44,356 nucleotides of DNA from contig JAJRWH010000002.1 in assembly GCA_024276935.1 (NCBI GenBank), positions 1 through 44,356 on the forward strand, given 5' to 3'. A model generated the notes under the pieces. That model was not told the origin of the DNA. It did not search any database and saw only the letters and a program-made list of their open reading frames with translations. This stretch comes from Deltaproteobacteria bacterium. GTDB taxonomy: Bacteria > Desulfobacterota > Desulfuromonadia > Desulfuromonadales > Geopsychrobacteraceae. Below are positions 33,153 to 43,326 of this stretch, piece after piece. Position 1 is the first letter of the stretch. Each line of letters opens with the position of its first letter. The translations under genes and the position numbers were made by a program.

Positions 33153-35587
33153 TCGTTGCCGACAAGCTGCCGGACCAACCGACTGAGTGATGAGAGCTCA
33201 TAGGGCTTTTGTAAAAATCCCGACAGTCCCTTGCCGGCAAATTTGCGGGTGACTTCCTGTTCATTGTAGCCACTGGCAATAATAACCTTGACCTGTGGAT
33301 TGATCATACGAAGCTCGCGAAAGGCTTCTTCGCCATTCATATGTGGCATGGTCAGATCCATCAGGACAAACTTGATATCTTTTTTTCTTTCCTTGTAGAG
33401 GCTCACCGCAGCCTTGCCATCCACCGCCGAGATCACATCAAATCCGAGTTCCTGCAACATCGATTTTCCAATGCCGCGGACCGTTTCTTCATCATCAACC
33501 ATCAGGACGGTTCCATCACCCTGCCAGTTGTCTTCCACCTGGTCCTTGTTGAACAGGGCCGCCGGAAGGGTCGAGGAGGGGAAGAGAATTTTGATTGTTG
33601 TTCCCTTTCCAACCTCACTGTACACCTTGATAGCGCCTTTGTGACTGCGAATAATCCCGATGACGGCTGCCATGCCGAGGCCTCGTCCGGTAAATTTGGT
33701 GCTGAAGAAGGGATCAAAAATTCGCGTTCTGGTGTTCTGGTCCATTCCACATCCCGTGTCAGCAACTTCAACAAAGGTATAGAGCCCCTCGGGCAGTCCC
33801 TCATCCAGCCAGACATCTTTTAAATAGTCACTGTTACAGTCAATAACGCCTGTAACGATAGCAATGGTTCCGCTTTTTTCTCCGATTGCTTCTGAGGCAT
33901 TGATAACCAGATTCATGATGACCTGACGGATCTGGGTTGCGTCGGCCTCAATGGTCGGCAGATGCTGGGCAAAATCATAACGAAGGACGGTGCCTTTTGA
34001 GATCGAAACATTCAGCATATGCATCATTTCTTCGATCAGCAGGTTGAGATCCAGAGGTTCGACGACAAATTTACCCTTGCCGGAATAGGCCAGCATCTGG
34101 TTGGCCAGGTCTGCGGCCTTGCTGGCTGCCGTCTTGATTTGGGCCAAATGTCTGGTTGCTGGTGATTCATTGGCCAGGCGACGTTGGGCCAGTTCTGTAT
34201 GACCCAGAACTGAGGTCAGAATATTGTTGAAATCGTGTGCGATTCCACCGGCCAGAACCCCGAGACTTTCCAGCTTTTGGGTATGAAGCATCTGTTGTTC
34301 AAGCTGAAGTTGATTCTCTTGAGCCTGCTTGCGGCGAGTGATATCCATGGCCATGGTAATAACCAGCTGGCGGTTGTCGAGCAGCTTTCCCAGTGGGGCA
34401 GAACTGAAATCCCAGATTAACTGTCTTCCATCCTTTGCGGTGATTCTAACCTCACCATTTTCCTGTGGGCTTTTGGCGTGGTAGAGGCGGTCGATATGTT
34501 TCAGAATGACATCGATATTTTCACTACAGGCAAGGCGCACCCAGTACTTGACGGTTGGAATTTCGTCAGGTCGGTAACCGCTCAGTTTGCACCAGGCTTT
34601 GCTGAGTTGCAGAACTTCACCATCTTCAGCATGAATCATGATCGGAAAAGGAGCATTGTCGATAGCCCGTTGCAAACGCTTTTCACTCTCACGTAATTCA
34701 TTGGTCTTCAGGTGGACGGCTTTTCTTAAAGCAACGACAAAACTTACAAGTAACAAGACCAAAATGGCCCCGGAGATAATGGAGTAATACAACCATGACG
34801 GAATCGCTTTTTGGTTATATCTGGAGGTCCAGTAATGAAGCCGCTGGTAATAGTAGGAAGATTTATCATTCTTTAAAATATTGAACCCATGATTCAGGGT
34901 TGCAATGACTTCAGGAAGCCGATGCTTTTTGGCGGCAACACGAATTTTGACCGGTGAGCAATAGATGTCTGTTGGCGCAATATTGTAATTTCCTGCGGTC
35001 TTCAGGGCAAAGGCCTGGGCAACCAGCCCCGCATCACTCTTGCCAGATTCGGTAGCGGCCAGCACATCGCTGAATTGATCCAATTCAATAAAATTTGCCT
35101 GAATATCGAACTGGTCAAGCAGTTTGGAAAGTCCTTCTGCGTAAATACTTTTTTTAAGGACACTGATTGACTTGCCCTGTAAATCGAAAAGGGTGTGGAT
35201 TGAGGATTTGTTTGGTGTGTAGATAATCCCCCAGTCCAGGTACATGAACTGTTCGGTAAATTCGAATTTTTTGGCTCGTTCCAGAGTGTAGGCAATGTTG
35301 GGAAGTAAATCGATTTCACCTGATTCCAGTCGCTGCATACACTGGTCCCAGGTGCCGTAGACATAGTTGAGTTTCCAATTGTTATTATCGGCGACCGCTT
35401 CAAGGATGTCGATATACAGACCTTGAGCCCCTTGACCCGGTGAGTAGAAAATAAGGGGTTCATAGTTATAAACCCCCACCCGCAGTTCTCGAGGTTTCTG
35501 GGCAAGGGCTGGATTGACGAGAAAAAACAGCCAGAGGCAGAGTAAAAAGAAAAGGCCGGAGCAGAAACAGACCCTTGGATTAGACAT
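33149..35587 (-). CDS. Hybrid sensor kinase with periplasmic solute-binding sensor domain
   Basis: Protein of 812 aa. A signal-like N-terminus (about 8-28) is followed by a family 3 solute-binding domain (about 35-265) as periplasmic sensor, a membrane helix (about 272-292), a PAS domain (about 305-420), HisKA with H451 in I-A-H-D-F-N-N, HATPase with N-L-V-I-N-A and G-R-G-L-G-M-A, and a C-terminal receiver with D744 in L-M-D-L-T-M-P. BvgS-like sensors share this design and may sense a small ligand such as an amino acid or organic acid. No separate output regulator lies next to it. The ATG at 35587 has GGGGG upstream. It follows the VanZ-like gene by about 120 bp. Confidence 0.93.
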   Translation of the reverse strand: MSNPRVCFCSGLFFLLCLWLFFLVNPALAQKPRELRVGVYNYEPLIFYSPGQGAQGLYIDILEAVADNNNWKLNYVYGTWDQCMQRLESGEIDLLPNIAYTLERAKKFEFTEQFMYLDWGIIYTPNKSSIHTLFDLQGKSISVLKKSIYAEGLSKLLDQFDIQANFIELDQFSDVLAATESGKSDAGLVAQAFALKTAGNYNIAPTDIYCSPVKIRVAAKKHRLPEVIATLNHGFNILKNDKSSYYYQRLHYWTSRYNQKAIPSWLYYSIISGAILVLLLVSFVVALRKAVHLKTNELRESEKRLQRAIDNAPFPIMIHAEDGEVLQLSKAWCKLSGYRPDEIPTVKYWVRLACSENIDVILKHIDRLYHAKSPQENGEVRITAKDGRQLIWDFSSAPLGKLLDNRQLVITMAMDITRRKQAQENQLQLEQQMLHTQKLESLGVLAGGIAHDFNNILTSVLGHTELAQRRLANESPATRHLAQIKTAASKAADLANQMLAYSGKGKFVVEPLDLNLLIEEMMHMLNVSISKGTVLRYDFAQHLPTIEADATQIRQVIMNLVINASEAIGEKSGTIAIVTGVIDCNSDYLKDVWLDEGLPEGLYTFVEVADTGCGMDQNTRTRIFDPFFSTKFTGRGLGMAAVIGIIRSHKGAIKVYSEVGKGTTIKILFPSSTLPAALFNKDQVEDNWQGDGTVLMVDDEETVRGIGKSMLQELGFDVISAVDGKAAVSLYKERKKDIKFVLMDLTMPHMNGEEAFRELRMINPQVKVIIASGYNEQEVTRKFAGKGLSGFLQKPYELSSLSRLVRQLVGND

Positions 35588-35708
35588 GAATGACCCCCAG
35601 CCAACAGTAAATAACAAGTTAAATAATAATAGACAGGGACAAGGATACTGTCACTGATTCATCAAGATCAAGATTAATTCTGAACAATGCTCCTGGGTGA
35701 GGTTATTA

Positions 35709-36053
35709 TTACGCTCTTGATTTGTCAGATTGAAGAATGACAAGCAGAAAAACGCCCAGCAACAAACCAAAGCCGTTGGCCAGAATATCCAAAAAAGAAA
35801 AGCTGCGCTGAGGAATAAAGTGTTGTATCAGTTCAACCAGAATTGAATAGAAAAACAGAAAAAACAGTTTTCGGTTGATTGTTGCAGTCTGTGGGTAGGC
35901 AAAAGAGCAGGAAAGATAGAGTGCCAGGTAGCCTGTGGAATGGAGAAGTTTGTCAGAAAAAGAGAGTAGAGCCTGCGGCGGGGCCGGTGTCAGGCTCAAA
36001 TAGCTGCAGTAAAGTAGAAACAGCCAGAATTGCGATATTCGGAAAAATGGCAT
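35709..36053 (-). CDS. VanZ-like small membrane protein
   Basis: Protein of 114 aa with about four hydrophobic segments and the VanZ-like pattern: D-K-L-L-H-S-T-G-Y, then E-L-I-Q-H-F-I-P-Q-R, then D-I-L-A-N-G-F-G. Some VanZ proteins affect glycopeptide or lipid-linked antibiotic resistance, but small stand-alone homologues like this one have no assigned role. The ATG at 36053 is chosen over a TTG two codons upstream; neither has a visible ribosome site. A 27-bp palindrome lies just upstream, between it and fumarase. Confidence 0.8.
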   Translation of the reverse strand: MPFFRISQFWLFLLYCSYLSLTPAPPQALLSFSDKLLHSTGYLALYLSCSFAYPQTATINRKLFFLFFYSILVELIQHFIPQRSFSFLDILANGFGLLLGVFLLVILQSDKSRA

Positions 36054-36066
36054 CGGCAATCAAACA

Positions 36067-36093
36067 GTGCCTCCGACAATTTGTCGGAGGCAC
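36067..36093 (-). terminator. 27-bp palindromic hairpin after fumarase
   Basis: GTGCCTCCGACA and its exact complement form a 12-bp stem with a 3-nt loop, 14 nt after the fumarase stop codon. The minus-strand sequence afterwards (TGTTTGATT) is only weakly T-rich, so it may be a terminator or an mRNA 3'-end stabiliser. Confidence 0.6.
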
Positions 36094-36107
36094 TTGTCAT
36101 TTGTATG

Positions 36108-37727
36108 CTAGAGACCGAGTTTCTTGAAGAAATCATTCCCTTTATCATCAACCAGAATAAAAGCCGGAAAATCTTCAACTTCAATCTTCCATACTGCTTC
36201 CATGCCCAGTTCAGGAAAATCGATACACTCGACCTTTTTGATGTTTTCTTCCGCAAGCACGGCAGCTGGCCCACCGATAGATCCGAGGTAAAAACCGCCA
36301 TGTTTTTTACAGGCATCGGTGACTTGCTGGCTGCGATTCCCCTTGGCAATCATGACCATTGAACCACCATTTTCTTGCAGCAGACCGACATAACTGTCCA
36401 TCCGCCCCGCAGTTGTCGGACCGAAAGATCCTGAGGCCTTTCCGGCAGGAGTTTTGGCCGGTCCAGCATAGTAGATAGGATGCTTTTTGAGGTATTCAGG
36501 TAAGGGTTTTCCGCTGTCGAGAATCTCCTTGAATTTGGCATGGGCAATGTCGCGTCCAACAACAATGGTTCCTTTTAGAAGCAGGGGAGCGCCCACTTCA
36601 AGCCTGGAGAGATCGGCGAGAATTTCATTCATCGGGCGATCCAGATCCAGTGGAGTGCCATGACTGTGTTTGCCTCGGTATTGCTCTGGTATCAAACGTC
36701 CCGGATTACGGTCCATCTGCTCAACAAAAAGACCCTCGGCAGTAATTTTGGCTTTGATGTTCCGGTCCGCAGAACAGGAAACCGCCATGCCGACGGGACA
36801 GGATGCGCCGTGGCGTGGCAGACGAATAACACGGACATCATGAGCAAAGTATTTGCCACCGAATTGGGCACCAATTCCCAGATCCTGGGCTGCCTTTAAC
36901 AGCTTTTCTTCCAGTTCAAGATCGCGGAAGGCCTGGCCATGATCGTTGCCTGTTGCGGGCAAGCCATCGAGCTCTTTGGCCGTGGCCAGCTTGACTGTTT
37001 TCATGCAGGCATCAGCGCTGGTACCGCCAATGACAAATGCAATGTGGTAGGGAGGGCAGGCTGCCGTGCCGAGAGTTTTCATCTTGGCGACCAGAAACTC
37101 GTAAAGTTTTTCCGGATTGAGCAGGGCCTTGGTTTCCTGAAACAGCATGGTTTTATTGGCGCTGCCACCACCTTTGGCCATGAAGAGAAATTTGTAGCTG
37201 TTTCCTTCGGTTGCCATGATGTCGATCTGGGCAGGCAGGTTGGTGCCGGTGTTCTTCTCTTTGTACATATCCAGCGCAACGGTCTGGCTGTAACGCAGGT
37301 TCTCTTCGGTGTAGGTCTTGAAAACCCCTTCTGATATACGTTCGCAATCGTTGCCACCGGTCCAGACCTGCTGACCTTTTTTGGCAATGACAGTCGCTGT
37401 GCCCGTGTCCTGACAGACCGGCAATTCGAAATTGGCGGCAATCTCGGCGTTGCGCAAAAAGGCCATGGCAACACCACGATCATTTTGCGAGGCATCCGGA
37501 TCGCTCAGGATTTTGGCGACCTGCTCATTGTGCTCCGGGCGCAGCATGAAAGAGACATCCTTCATTGCCTGATTGGCCAGCAGAGTCAGCGCTTCAGGCT
37601 CTACTTTGAGCACCTCCTGGCCATCAAATTCAACGACCTTGACATATTTTTCGGACCCTTCGATTTTGTAGTAACTGGTCGTATCTTTTGTCAGTGGAAA
37701 GGGCTCTTGATAGAAGAAGTCGGACAT
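36108..37727 (-). CDS. fumA: Class I (iron-sulfur) fumarate hydratase
   Basis: Protein of 539 aa, the single-chain form in which the alpha and beta parts are fused. N-terminal half: P-V-C-Q-D-T-G-T-A, and G-G-x-S-A-D/A-C-M-K-T with the cysteines expected to bind the 4Fe-4S cluster. C-terminal half: G-P-T-T-A-G-R-M-D and the G-G[10 protein letters not shown] motif. It interconverts fumarate and malate in the TCA cycle and is oxygen-sensitive. FumA and FumB cannot be told apart by sequence alone. The ATG at 37727 has AGGAG 8 nt upstream; the frame is open to 37799 but that would include promoter sequence. Confidence 0.95.
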   Translation of the reverse strand: MSDFFYQEPFPLTKDTTSYYKIEGSEKYVKVVEFDGQEVLKVEPEALTLLANQAMKDVSFMLRPEHNEQVAKILSDPDASQNDRGVAMAFLRNAEIAANFELPVCQDTGTATVIAKKGQQVWTGGNDCERISEGVFKTYTEENLRYSQTVALDMYKEKNTGTNLPAQIDIMATEGNSYKFLFMAKGGGSANKTMLFQETKALLNPEKLYEFLVAKMKTLGTAACPPYHIAFVIGGTSADACMKTVKLATAKELDGLPATGNDHGQAFRDLELEEKLLKAAQDLGIGAQFGGKYFAHDVRVIRLPRHGASCPVGMAVSCSADRNIKAKITAEGLFVEQMDRNPGRLIPEQYRGKHSHGTPLDLDRPMNEILADLSRLEVGAPLLLKGTIVVGRDIAHAKFKEILDSGKPLPEYLKKHPIYYAGPAKTPAGKASGSFGPTTAGRMDSYVGLLQENGGSMVMIAKGNRSQQVTDACKKHGGFYLGSIGGPAAVLAEENIKKVECIDFPELGMEAVWKIEVEDFPAFILVDDKGNDFFKKLGL

Positions 37728-37797
37728 GATTCTCGCTCCTTGTTTGATAGGTAATATGCAGGGTTGATGGCCGTCGTGTCTGTCATTACGACAACGC

Positions 37798-37826
37798 ATT
37801 ATATGGATATTGTATACAGTTGTCGA
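37798..37826 (-). promoter_or_regulatory. Strong candidate sigma-70 promoter for fumarase
   Basis: On the minus strand TCGACA (5/6) and a perfect TATAAT are separated by 17 nt; leader about 65 nt. Confidence 0.65.
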
Positions 37827-37962
37827 TAGACATATTTAAACAGAGAAGAGTATTTCATCCCCGGCGACATTCTTGACCTGGATTCGGTTAAATGACGCAT
37901 TCGCAAGTGAATTGACGTTGTTGAAGCGCATTTTCTTCAGGGCACCAGGCCTATTTTTTGGT

Positions 37963-37991
37963 TTGCAATCTCCAGATACTGTGCATATAAT
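37963..37991 (+). promoter_or_regulatory. Candidate sigma-70 promoter for the REC-GAF kinase
   Basis: TTGCAA (4/6) and a perfect TATAAT are separated by 17 nt; leader about 125 nt before the ATG at 38123. Apart from this and the fumarase promoter, 37800-38104 is AT-rich non-coding DNA with no gene or clear hairpin. Confidence 0.5.
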
Positions 37992-38122
37992 TTGCAACAT
38001 AAGAAAAATATAAGAAAATATATTTAATCTTATCTCTTTGGTACGTATACTGCAAAATTAAGAATTTCAGTAGCTAATAATCGAAATATCTATACTGATC
38101 AAGCGTGAGGGGTGGTGTGCCG

Positions 38123-39748
38123 ATGTCGGGACGGGTTCTAGTTGTTGATGCGAATGCCTATGTGCGGGAACAGGTTGAACCGGTTCTGGGTGAGGCGGGT
38201 TTGCGCATGCAGTTCAGCCATGATGGAAAGTCTGCCTGTGCGCTGATTCGTCAGCAACGGCCTTCAGTTGTTTTGCTGGATGCACATCTTGCGCAATCAG
38301 ATCCGACAATCTGTCGTCAGTTACGGGCCTGTGCACCTGAGACGACCCTCTCGATCATTTTGCTTGTTCCTCCCAGTTATTCCAATTTGGGTTCCTACCT
38401 CTGCTCATGCGATGCAGATGATTTTATCTGTTTTCCTTTTCAGGGCGAAGAACTGCTGGCCAGGGTTCTTAAGCGGATAAACCAGGACGATCAGGTCTCG
38501 GTCGATGAATTGCCTCAGATCGATTATCGGTTCCTGGCCGGGATATCCAAACTTGCCAACGAAGATCTTGATACAACTCAGGTGTTACAGCGGGTGGTTG
38601 CTGCCATAGGTCAGGTAATCGAGGTGCATCGCTGTTCAATTACCATGGTGCGTGAGGATGATCAGTTTGGTTATGTCATGGCCTCGAACGATGACCCTGA
38701 TTTAAATGGTTTGAAAATCAACCTTGAAAAATATCCGGAAATTCAGGAGACAATCCGTACAGGCAAACCGATTCTGATTGAAAATATTTATCGTCACCCC
38801 CTGATGGAGGGGGTGCGACCCTACATCGAACGCCTTGGGTTTAACTCGTTACTGGTGTTGCCGATGGTCGATCGGCAGCGTGTTATTGGTGTTCTGGTGG
38901 TGCGAACCGCACGCAGTATTGAGGGTTTTGCCGAAGAAGAAATTTCTTTTTGTCAGTTGGTCGCCAATGTTGCCACCAGTGCCTTGCGTTATGCGCGTCT
39001 GGCAGCATCAAGCACGGCTGAGGGGGAAGAGCTGTACAAAAACGAGATGCTGGACGGCAAAGTTTTTGAAACGCGTGGTGCTCTGATCGATATGGCAGCC
39101 CATGACTTAAGGGTGCTGGTTTCAGTCATTGATGGATATTGTCTGCTTCTGCAAGAGACCGAACCTGAAAACTTGTCGCAGCAGCAAACCGAGTTTATTG
39201 ACGGACTGATGGTTGGTTGCCGCCGGCTGGTCGAGCTGACGAATAACCTGCTCGATTTTTCCCGGATCGAATCGGGTAAGCTGGAACTCGAAGTGGCAGA
39301 GACCGATCTGCGTGAACTGCTCGAATCGGCGACCCGCGAGATTCAACCCCTGATGCGACGCCGTGGTATAAATCTGCAGATCAACTGCCGCCAGGAGCAT
39401 ATCCCGGCCCGTTGTGATTCTGAGAATATCCGCCGGGTTTTTTATAATCTGATGAGCAATGCAATTAAATTTTCGCCTCAGGGCGGAACCATTGAACTCA
39501 GTTTTAACGCGGATGAAGAACAGGCCTATGTCTCTATTTCTGATGCCGGTCCCGGTATCTCGGCCAATCTGTTGCCACGTCTGTTTGAAGAATTCAGTCA
39601 CAGTCAAAGCCCTGATGGTCAGCATGGCAATGGCCTCGGTTTGACAATTTGCAAGCGAATTGTTGATGCCCACCAGGGCCGCATCTGGGCCGAAAGCATT
39701 TTGGGCCAGGGAAGCCGTTTCACTTTTTCTCTTCCGACAACACACTGA
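38123..39748 (+). CDS. Cytoplasmic REC-GAF-histidine kinase
   Basis: Protein of 541 aa without membrane segments. An N-terminal receiver (phospho-acceptor D53 in V-V-L-L-D-A-H) is followed by a GAF domain (about 145-295), HisKA with H327 in M-A-A-H-D-L-R, and HATPase with N-L-M-S-N-A, D-A-G-P-G-I and G-N-G-L-G-L. The kinase may be controlled both by an upstream phosphorelay and by a ligand or redox signal at the GAF domain. No partner is adjacent. The ATG at 38123 has a GAGGGGTGG site; longer starts add only non-family sequence. The 36-bp palindrome at 39758 follows. Confidence 0.92.
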   Translation: MSGRVLVVDANAYVREQVEPVLGEAGLRMQFSHDGKSACALIRQQRPSVVLLDAHLAQSDPTICRQLRACAPETTLSIILLVPPSYSNLGSYLCSCDADDFICFPFQGEELLARVLKRINQDDQVSVDELPQIDYRFLAGISKLANEDLDTTQVLQRVVAAIGQVIEVHRCSITMVREDDQFGYVMASNDDPDLNGLKINLEKYPEIQETIRTGKPILIENIYRHPLMEGVRPYIERLGFNSLLVLPMVDRQRVIGVLVVRTARSIEGFAEEEISFCQLVANVATSALRYARLAASSTAEGEELYKNEMLDGKVFETRGALIDMAAHDLRVLVSVIDGYCLLLQETEPENLSQQQTEFIDGLMVGCRRLVELTNNLLDFSRIESGKLELEVAETDLRELLESATREIQPLMRRRGINLQINCRQEHIPARCDSENIRRVFYNLMSNAIKFSPQGGTIELSFNADEEQAYVSISDAGPGISANLLPRLFEEFSHSQSPDGQHGNGLGLTICKRIVDAHQGRIWAESILGQGSRFTFSLPTTH

Positions 39749-39757
39749 TTCAAGTTT

Positions 39758-39793
39758 CCCCTCCATGCCTTGCAATTGCAAGGCATGGAGGGG
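39758..39793. repeat. Perfect 36-bp palindrome
   Basis: Two exact 18-bp arms centred on GCAATTGC, 9 bp after the kinase stop codon. No T run follows on either strand, so it is not a standard intrinsic terminator. It could fold as a hairpin with a small AATT loop at the mRNA 3' end. Confidence 0.75.
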
Positions 39794-39828
39794 GCCAGCC
39801 AAAACCATTTAATTCTCCTGTAAAATAA

Positions 39829-39857
39829 TTGACAATAATACTCAGGTATGTTACTCG
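39829..39857 (+). promoter_or_regulatory. Candidate promoter and possible IscR operator for cysE-iscR
   Basis: A perfect TTGACA (39829-39834) with a poor -10 (TACTCG) 17 nt downstream. The spacer holds ATAC-TCAG-GTAT and a direct repeat of TACTC, which might be an Rrf2/IscR-type site. A weak core promoter overlapped by such a site would fit autoregulation. Speculative. Confidence 0.35.
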
Positions 39858-39924
39858 TTTTGGCAGTTTTGACGCTGCCTGGTGCAGCCCTGTATTTGCC
39901 ATGAATAAACAAGAGAGGAACGCT

Positions 39925-40620
39925 ATGTTCAGCCATTTGAAAGAGGATTTAAAGGCGGTTTTTGATCGTGATCCTGCGGTACGCAATGTTTTTGAAATCA
40001 TTTTTTGCTATCCCGGTTTTCACGCCATGCTTTTTTATCGATTTTCCCATTGGCTCTGGACGAATCGACTTTATCTGCCGGGACGCTTTGTTTCGCATCT
40101 GGGTCGTTTTTTTACCGGGATCGAAATCCACCCCGGTGCCACGATCGGGCGAGGTTTTTTTATTGATCACGGGATGGGAGTTGTCATTGGTGAAACAGCA
40201 GAAATCGGTGACAATTGCACCCTTTACCATCAGGTCACATTGGGTGGAACCTCCTGGGCCAAAGAAAAACGTCACCCCACCCTGGGCAATAACGTTGTGG
40301 TTGGTTCGGGGGCAAAAATCCTTGGACCCTTTGTGGTTGGCGATAATGCCAAAGTGGGGTCGAACTCGGTGGTCGTCAAGGAAGTTCCGCAGAATGCGAC
40401 GGTCGTTGGTGTTCCGGGCCGCATGGTTGTGTCGGGTGAAAAGTCGGACAAAGTTGATTTGCAGCACGGAAACCTGCCTGATCCGGTTGCCAAAGCCGTG
40501 AGTTGCATGCTGGATCAAATTCACAGTCTTGAAACCAAGGTGCAGGAGCTGACAAAGGAACAGCAACGTCTGGAAAAAGAACTGTTGCGCCAGCAGGAAA
40601 CCGAGGTTGTTAACGGATGA
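39925..40620 (+). CDS. cysE: Serine O-acetyltransferase
   Basis: Protein of 231 aa of the short EpsC/CysE type. The left-handed beta-helix hexapeptide region ([31 protein letters not shown]) carries the catalytic histidine and aspartate, and a C-terminal coiled coil follows. It makes O-acetylserine from serine and acetyl-CoA, the precursor of cysteine. The ATG at 39925 has AGAGGA 6 nt upstream; an ATG at 39901 is a possible alternative. It overlaps iscR by 4 bp, linking cysteine synthesis to Fe-S cluster control. Confidence 0.95.
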   Translation: MFSHLKEDLKAVFDRDPAVRNVFEIIFCYPGFHAMLFYRFSHWLWTNRLYLPGRFVSHLGRFFTGIEIHPGATIGRGFFIDHGMGVVIGETAEIGDNCTLYHQVTLGGTSWAKEKRHPTLGNNVVVGSGAKILGPFVVGDNAKVGSNSVVVKEVPQNATVVGVPGRMVVSGEKSDKVDLQHGNLPDPVAKAVSCMLDQIHSLETKVQELTKEQQRLEKELLRQQETEVVNG

Positions 40621-41039
40621 GGTTGTCGACCAAAGCCCAGTATGCGGTGCGAGCGTTGGTGAGTCTGACGCTCAATGGAGACGGCAAACCGGTTTCAATC
40701 AAATCGATCTCGGCCTGGGAAAATATATCCCTGACATATCTTGAGCAGTTATTTGTCAAATTGCGCCGCGGAAAGATTGTCCGCAGCATTCGCGGTCCGG
40801 GTGGTGGTTACCTGTTGGCTCGTCCGGCGGCAGAGATACGCGTTGACCAGATTATTGATACGGTCGAAGAAACCCTGGTGCCTGTTTCCTGTATGGATGA
40901 AGATGGAACCTGTGGCTGTCCGTCACACTGTGTGACTCATGCGATATGGCAAGGGCTTGGTGAGCAGATTCGGACATTCCTGGCATCCAAAACGCTGGAA
41001 GATCTTGCCAGTGAAGGGCGTAGCAGACTGCATCGCTGA
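40617..41039 (+). CDS. iscR: IscR-like Rrf2-family Fe-S regulator
   Basis: Protein of 140 aa. The N-terminal winged HTH opens with [14 protein letters not shown] and has the Rrf2 wing motif [10 protein letters not shown]. Cysteines at 92, 99, 101 and 105 precede V-T-H-A-I-W. The spacing 99-X5-105 matches the last two cluster ligands of E. coli IscR and C92 the first (X6 instead of X5). It should bind an Fe-S cluster and regulate this operon. The start overlaps the cysE stop (ATGA). CymR-like regulators are related, but the cysteine pattern favours IscR. Confidence 0.92.
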   Translation: MRLSTKAQYAVRALVSLTLNGDGKPVSIKSISAWENISLTYLEQLFVKLRRGKIVRSIRGPGGGYLLARPAAEIRVDQIIDTVEETLVPVSCMDEDGTCGCPSHCVTHAIWQGLGEQIRTFLASKTLEDLASEGRSRLHR

Positions 41040-41071
41040 CAAGTCTTTCTGCCAGACCGGAATTATTTCAC

Positions 41072-42241
41072 GTGAATCAAATTTATCTCGATCATAATGC
41101 CACAACTCCGGTACATCCCAGGGTGCTGGAAACACTCCTGCCATACTATACCTGTCATTTTGGCAATCCTTCGAGCGTTCACTGGGCTGGCCGAGCAACC
41201 AGCGGTGTTTTGGAACAGGCTCGCACGCAGGTAGCGAAGCTGATCAATGCTTCTCCGGCTGAAATTGTCTTTACCTCCTGCGGAAGTGAAGGCATAAATC
41301 TCGCCATCAAGGGATCGGCACACAGCCTGAAAGAAGAAGGGCGGCACATAATTACCACTGCGGTTGAACATCCCGCAGTCCTTGAGAGTTGCCGGGCCCT
41401 TGAAGCTGATGGTTGGCAGGTCAGCTATCTGCCGGTCGATTCAGAGGGGCAGCTTGACCTGGACCTTCTGGAAAGATCAATCAGGTCTCAAACCGTTTTG
41501 ATATCGGTGATGTGGGCGAACAATGAAACCGGAACACTTTTTCCCATTGCCGGAATAGGCAGGATTGCCCAACGACACAAGGTTCTCTTTCATTCTGATA
41601 TGGTGCAGGCTGTCGGTCGAATTTCGCTTGATGTGAAACAGGCAGGTCTTGACCTGGCGGCGATTTCAGGGCATAAATTCGGCGCTCCGAAAGGGGTTGG
41701 AGCACTCTATATTCGTTAGGGAATCCGTCTTGAGCCGCTTATTCATGGTGGTCATCAAGAGCGTAACCGGCGTGCCGGAACCTCCAATGTCGCCGGAATC
41801 GCCGGGTTGGGTGCTGCCTGTGAACTGGCTGAATCGCTGCTGCTACCCGATGTTGTCCGGATCAGGTCTTTACGGGACCGTCTTGAAAAAGGACTTTTCG
41901 CCCGGCTCGACAATCTGGCCCTAAATGGACCCGCTGATCCCGAACAGCGGCTACCCAATACCCTGAATCTGAGTTTTGCAGGTGTCTCAGGTGAATCGCT
42001 CCTGTTGAATCTTGATCTTAAGGGGATAGCCGCATCTTCCGGGTCTGCCTGCAGCTCAGGCAGTCTCGAAGCTTCTCATGTGCTGACCGCCATGGGGATT
42101 GATCCGGTTCGTGCCCGGTCAAGCGTCAGGTTCAGCCTTGGTCTGGATAACCATGAAAAAGAAATTGATTATCTGCTCGAAGAACTTCCTGCAATCGTTG
42201 AACGACTGCGCAAGATGGGCCCATCACCAGGTAACCTGTAA
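41072..42241 (+). pseudogene. iscS: Cysteine desulfurase (IscS/NifS) interrupted by in-frame TAG at codon 216
   Basis: A single frame of 389 codons encodes a full cysteine desulfurase broken only by TAG at 41717-41719. Before it: Y-L-D-H-N-A-T-T-P, W-A-N-N-E-T-G and the PLP-lysine site S-G-H-K202-F-G-A-P-K-G. After it, in the same frame: R-L-E-P-L-I-H-G-G-H-Q-E-R-N-R-R-A-G-T and the catalytic loop with C327 in G-S-A-C-S-S-G. Family members usually have K or another residue at the stop, so AAG to TAG is a likely single change. A product ending at 215 would lack the catalytic cysteine. The first half starts at a GTG. The enzyme should feed sulfur to MnmA, encoded 2 bp downstream. It may be a real pseudogene or a sequence error. 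Confidence 0.88.
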
Positions 42242-42243
42242 AG

Positions 42244-43326
42244 ATGTCATCAGTTCGTAAAAGAGTCGTTGTTGCCATGAGTGGCGGTGTTGATTCCTCG
42301 GTGACCGCAGCCTTGCTTAAAGAGCAGGGCTACGACGTCATCGGGATAACCATGCAAATCTGGGATTATTCCAGCTTTACTGCTGAAAATGGCGAGACTT
42401 TTGGCACCTGTTGCAGTCTTGATGATGTCTATGATGCACGCCGGGTTGCCGAAAGCCTGGATATCCCGTTTTATGTCATTAATTTCGAAAAAGATTTTCA
42501 GCGTCACGTGATCGACAACTTCTGCAACGAATACTTTGCGGGGCGGACTCCCAATCCCTGTGTCCTCTGCAATCAGGTTCTTAAATTTGAATTGTTGATG
42601 CATAAGGCGCAAGAACTGGAAGCTGATTATCTGGCCACGGGGCACTACGCACAGATTCTGCAATCTGATGGCCGTCCTGCGCTCTACAAAGGGCTGGATG
42701 ATGCCAAGGATCAAAGTTACTTCCTGTTCACCCTGACCCCGGAGCAGATGGCGAAAACGCTTTTTCCTCTGGGAGGGATGACCAAAGACGAGGTGCGTGC
42801 CCTTGCAGTTCGTTTTAAGTTGCAGGTTGCCGACAAGGCAGAAAGTCAGGATATCTGCTTTGTCCCCGACGGAAACTATGTGCGCTTTATTGAAGAAGAG
42901 TGCGGTTCGGGGTTAAAAGATGGTGACATTGTTCATCACAGTGGCAAGGTTTTGGGACGGCACCAGGGAATTTACCGCTATACCGTTGGCCAGCGCAAAG
43001 GTCTGGGACTCAGCTGGCGGGAGCCGCTTTATGTGATTGGAATCGATGCCGAAAACTGCCGGGTGATTGTTGGTGAGAAACCGCTTCTCAGTCGCAGCAC
43101 CTTTGAACTGCACCGCTGTTTATGGAACATTCCCGCTCCGGAGGGCTCTTTGCAGGTCGAATGCCGGATCCGTTATCGTCACCAGCCGGTTGCGGTGCAG
43201 GTTTATCCTTTACCCACGGGAGGAGCCCGGATCGAGTTCAGTCAGCCGCAAAAAGGGATTACCCCGGGTCAGGCTGCGGTTTTTTATCTGGGTGAGCGCG
43301 TTATCGGTGGAGGCTGGATCGCGTGA
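42244..43326 (+). CDS. mnmA: tRNA-specific 2-thiouridylase
   Basis: Protein of 360 aa. The PP-loop motif A-M-S-G-G-V-D-S-S lies at about 11-19; the catalytic cysteines are in N-P-C-V-L-C-N and D-I-C-F-V-P-D-G. The segment G-H-Y-A and the C-terminal OB-like domain match the family. MnmA adds sulfur at U34 of tRNA-Lys, -Glu and -Gln, using persulfide sulfur from a cysteine desulfurase. It starts 2 bp after the iscS stop and overlaps the next gene by 4 bp (GTGA), so sulfur donor and user are co-expressed. Confidence 0.96.
   Translation: MSSVRKRVVVAMSGGVDSSVTAALLKEQGYDVIGITMQIWDYSSFTAENGETFGTCCSLDDVYDARRVAESLDIPFYVINFEKDFQRHVIDNFCNEYFAGRTPNPCVLCNQVLKFELLMHKAQELEADYLATGHYAQILQSDGRPALYKGLDDAKDQSYFLFTLTPEQMAKTLFPLGGMTKDEVRALAVRFKLQVADKAESQDICFVPDGNYVRFIEEECGSGLKDGDIVHHSGKVLGRHQGIYRYTVGQRKGLGLSWREPLYVIGIDAENCRVIVGEKPLLSRSTFELHRCLWNIPAPEGSLQVECRIRYRHQPVAVQVYPLPTGGARIEFSQPQKGITPGQAAVFYLGERVIGGGWIA

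Noticed and set aside
41717-41719. Pyrrolysine or other recoding at the iscS TAG
   Set aside because: Cysteine desulfurases have no known pyrrolysine, no recoding signal is visible, and TAG is used as a normal stop in neighbouring genes. A point change or sequence error is simpler.
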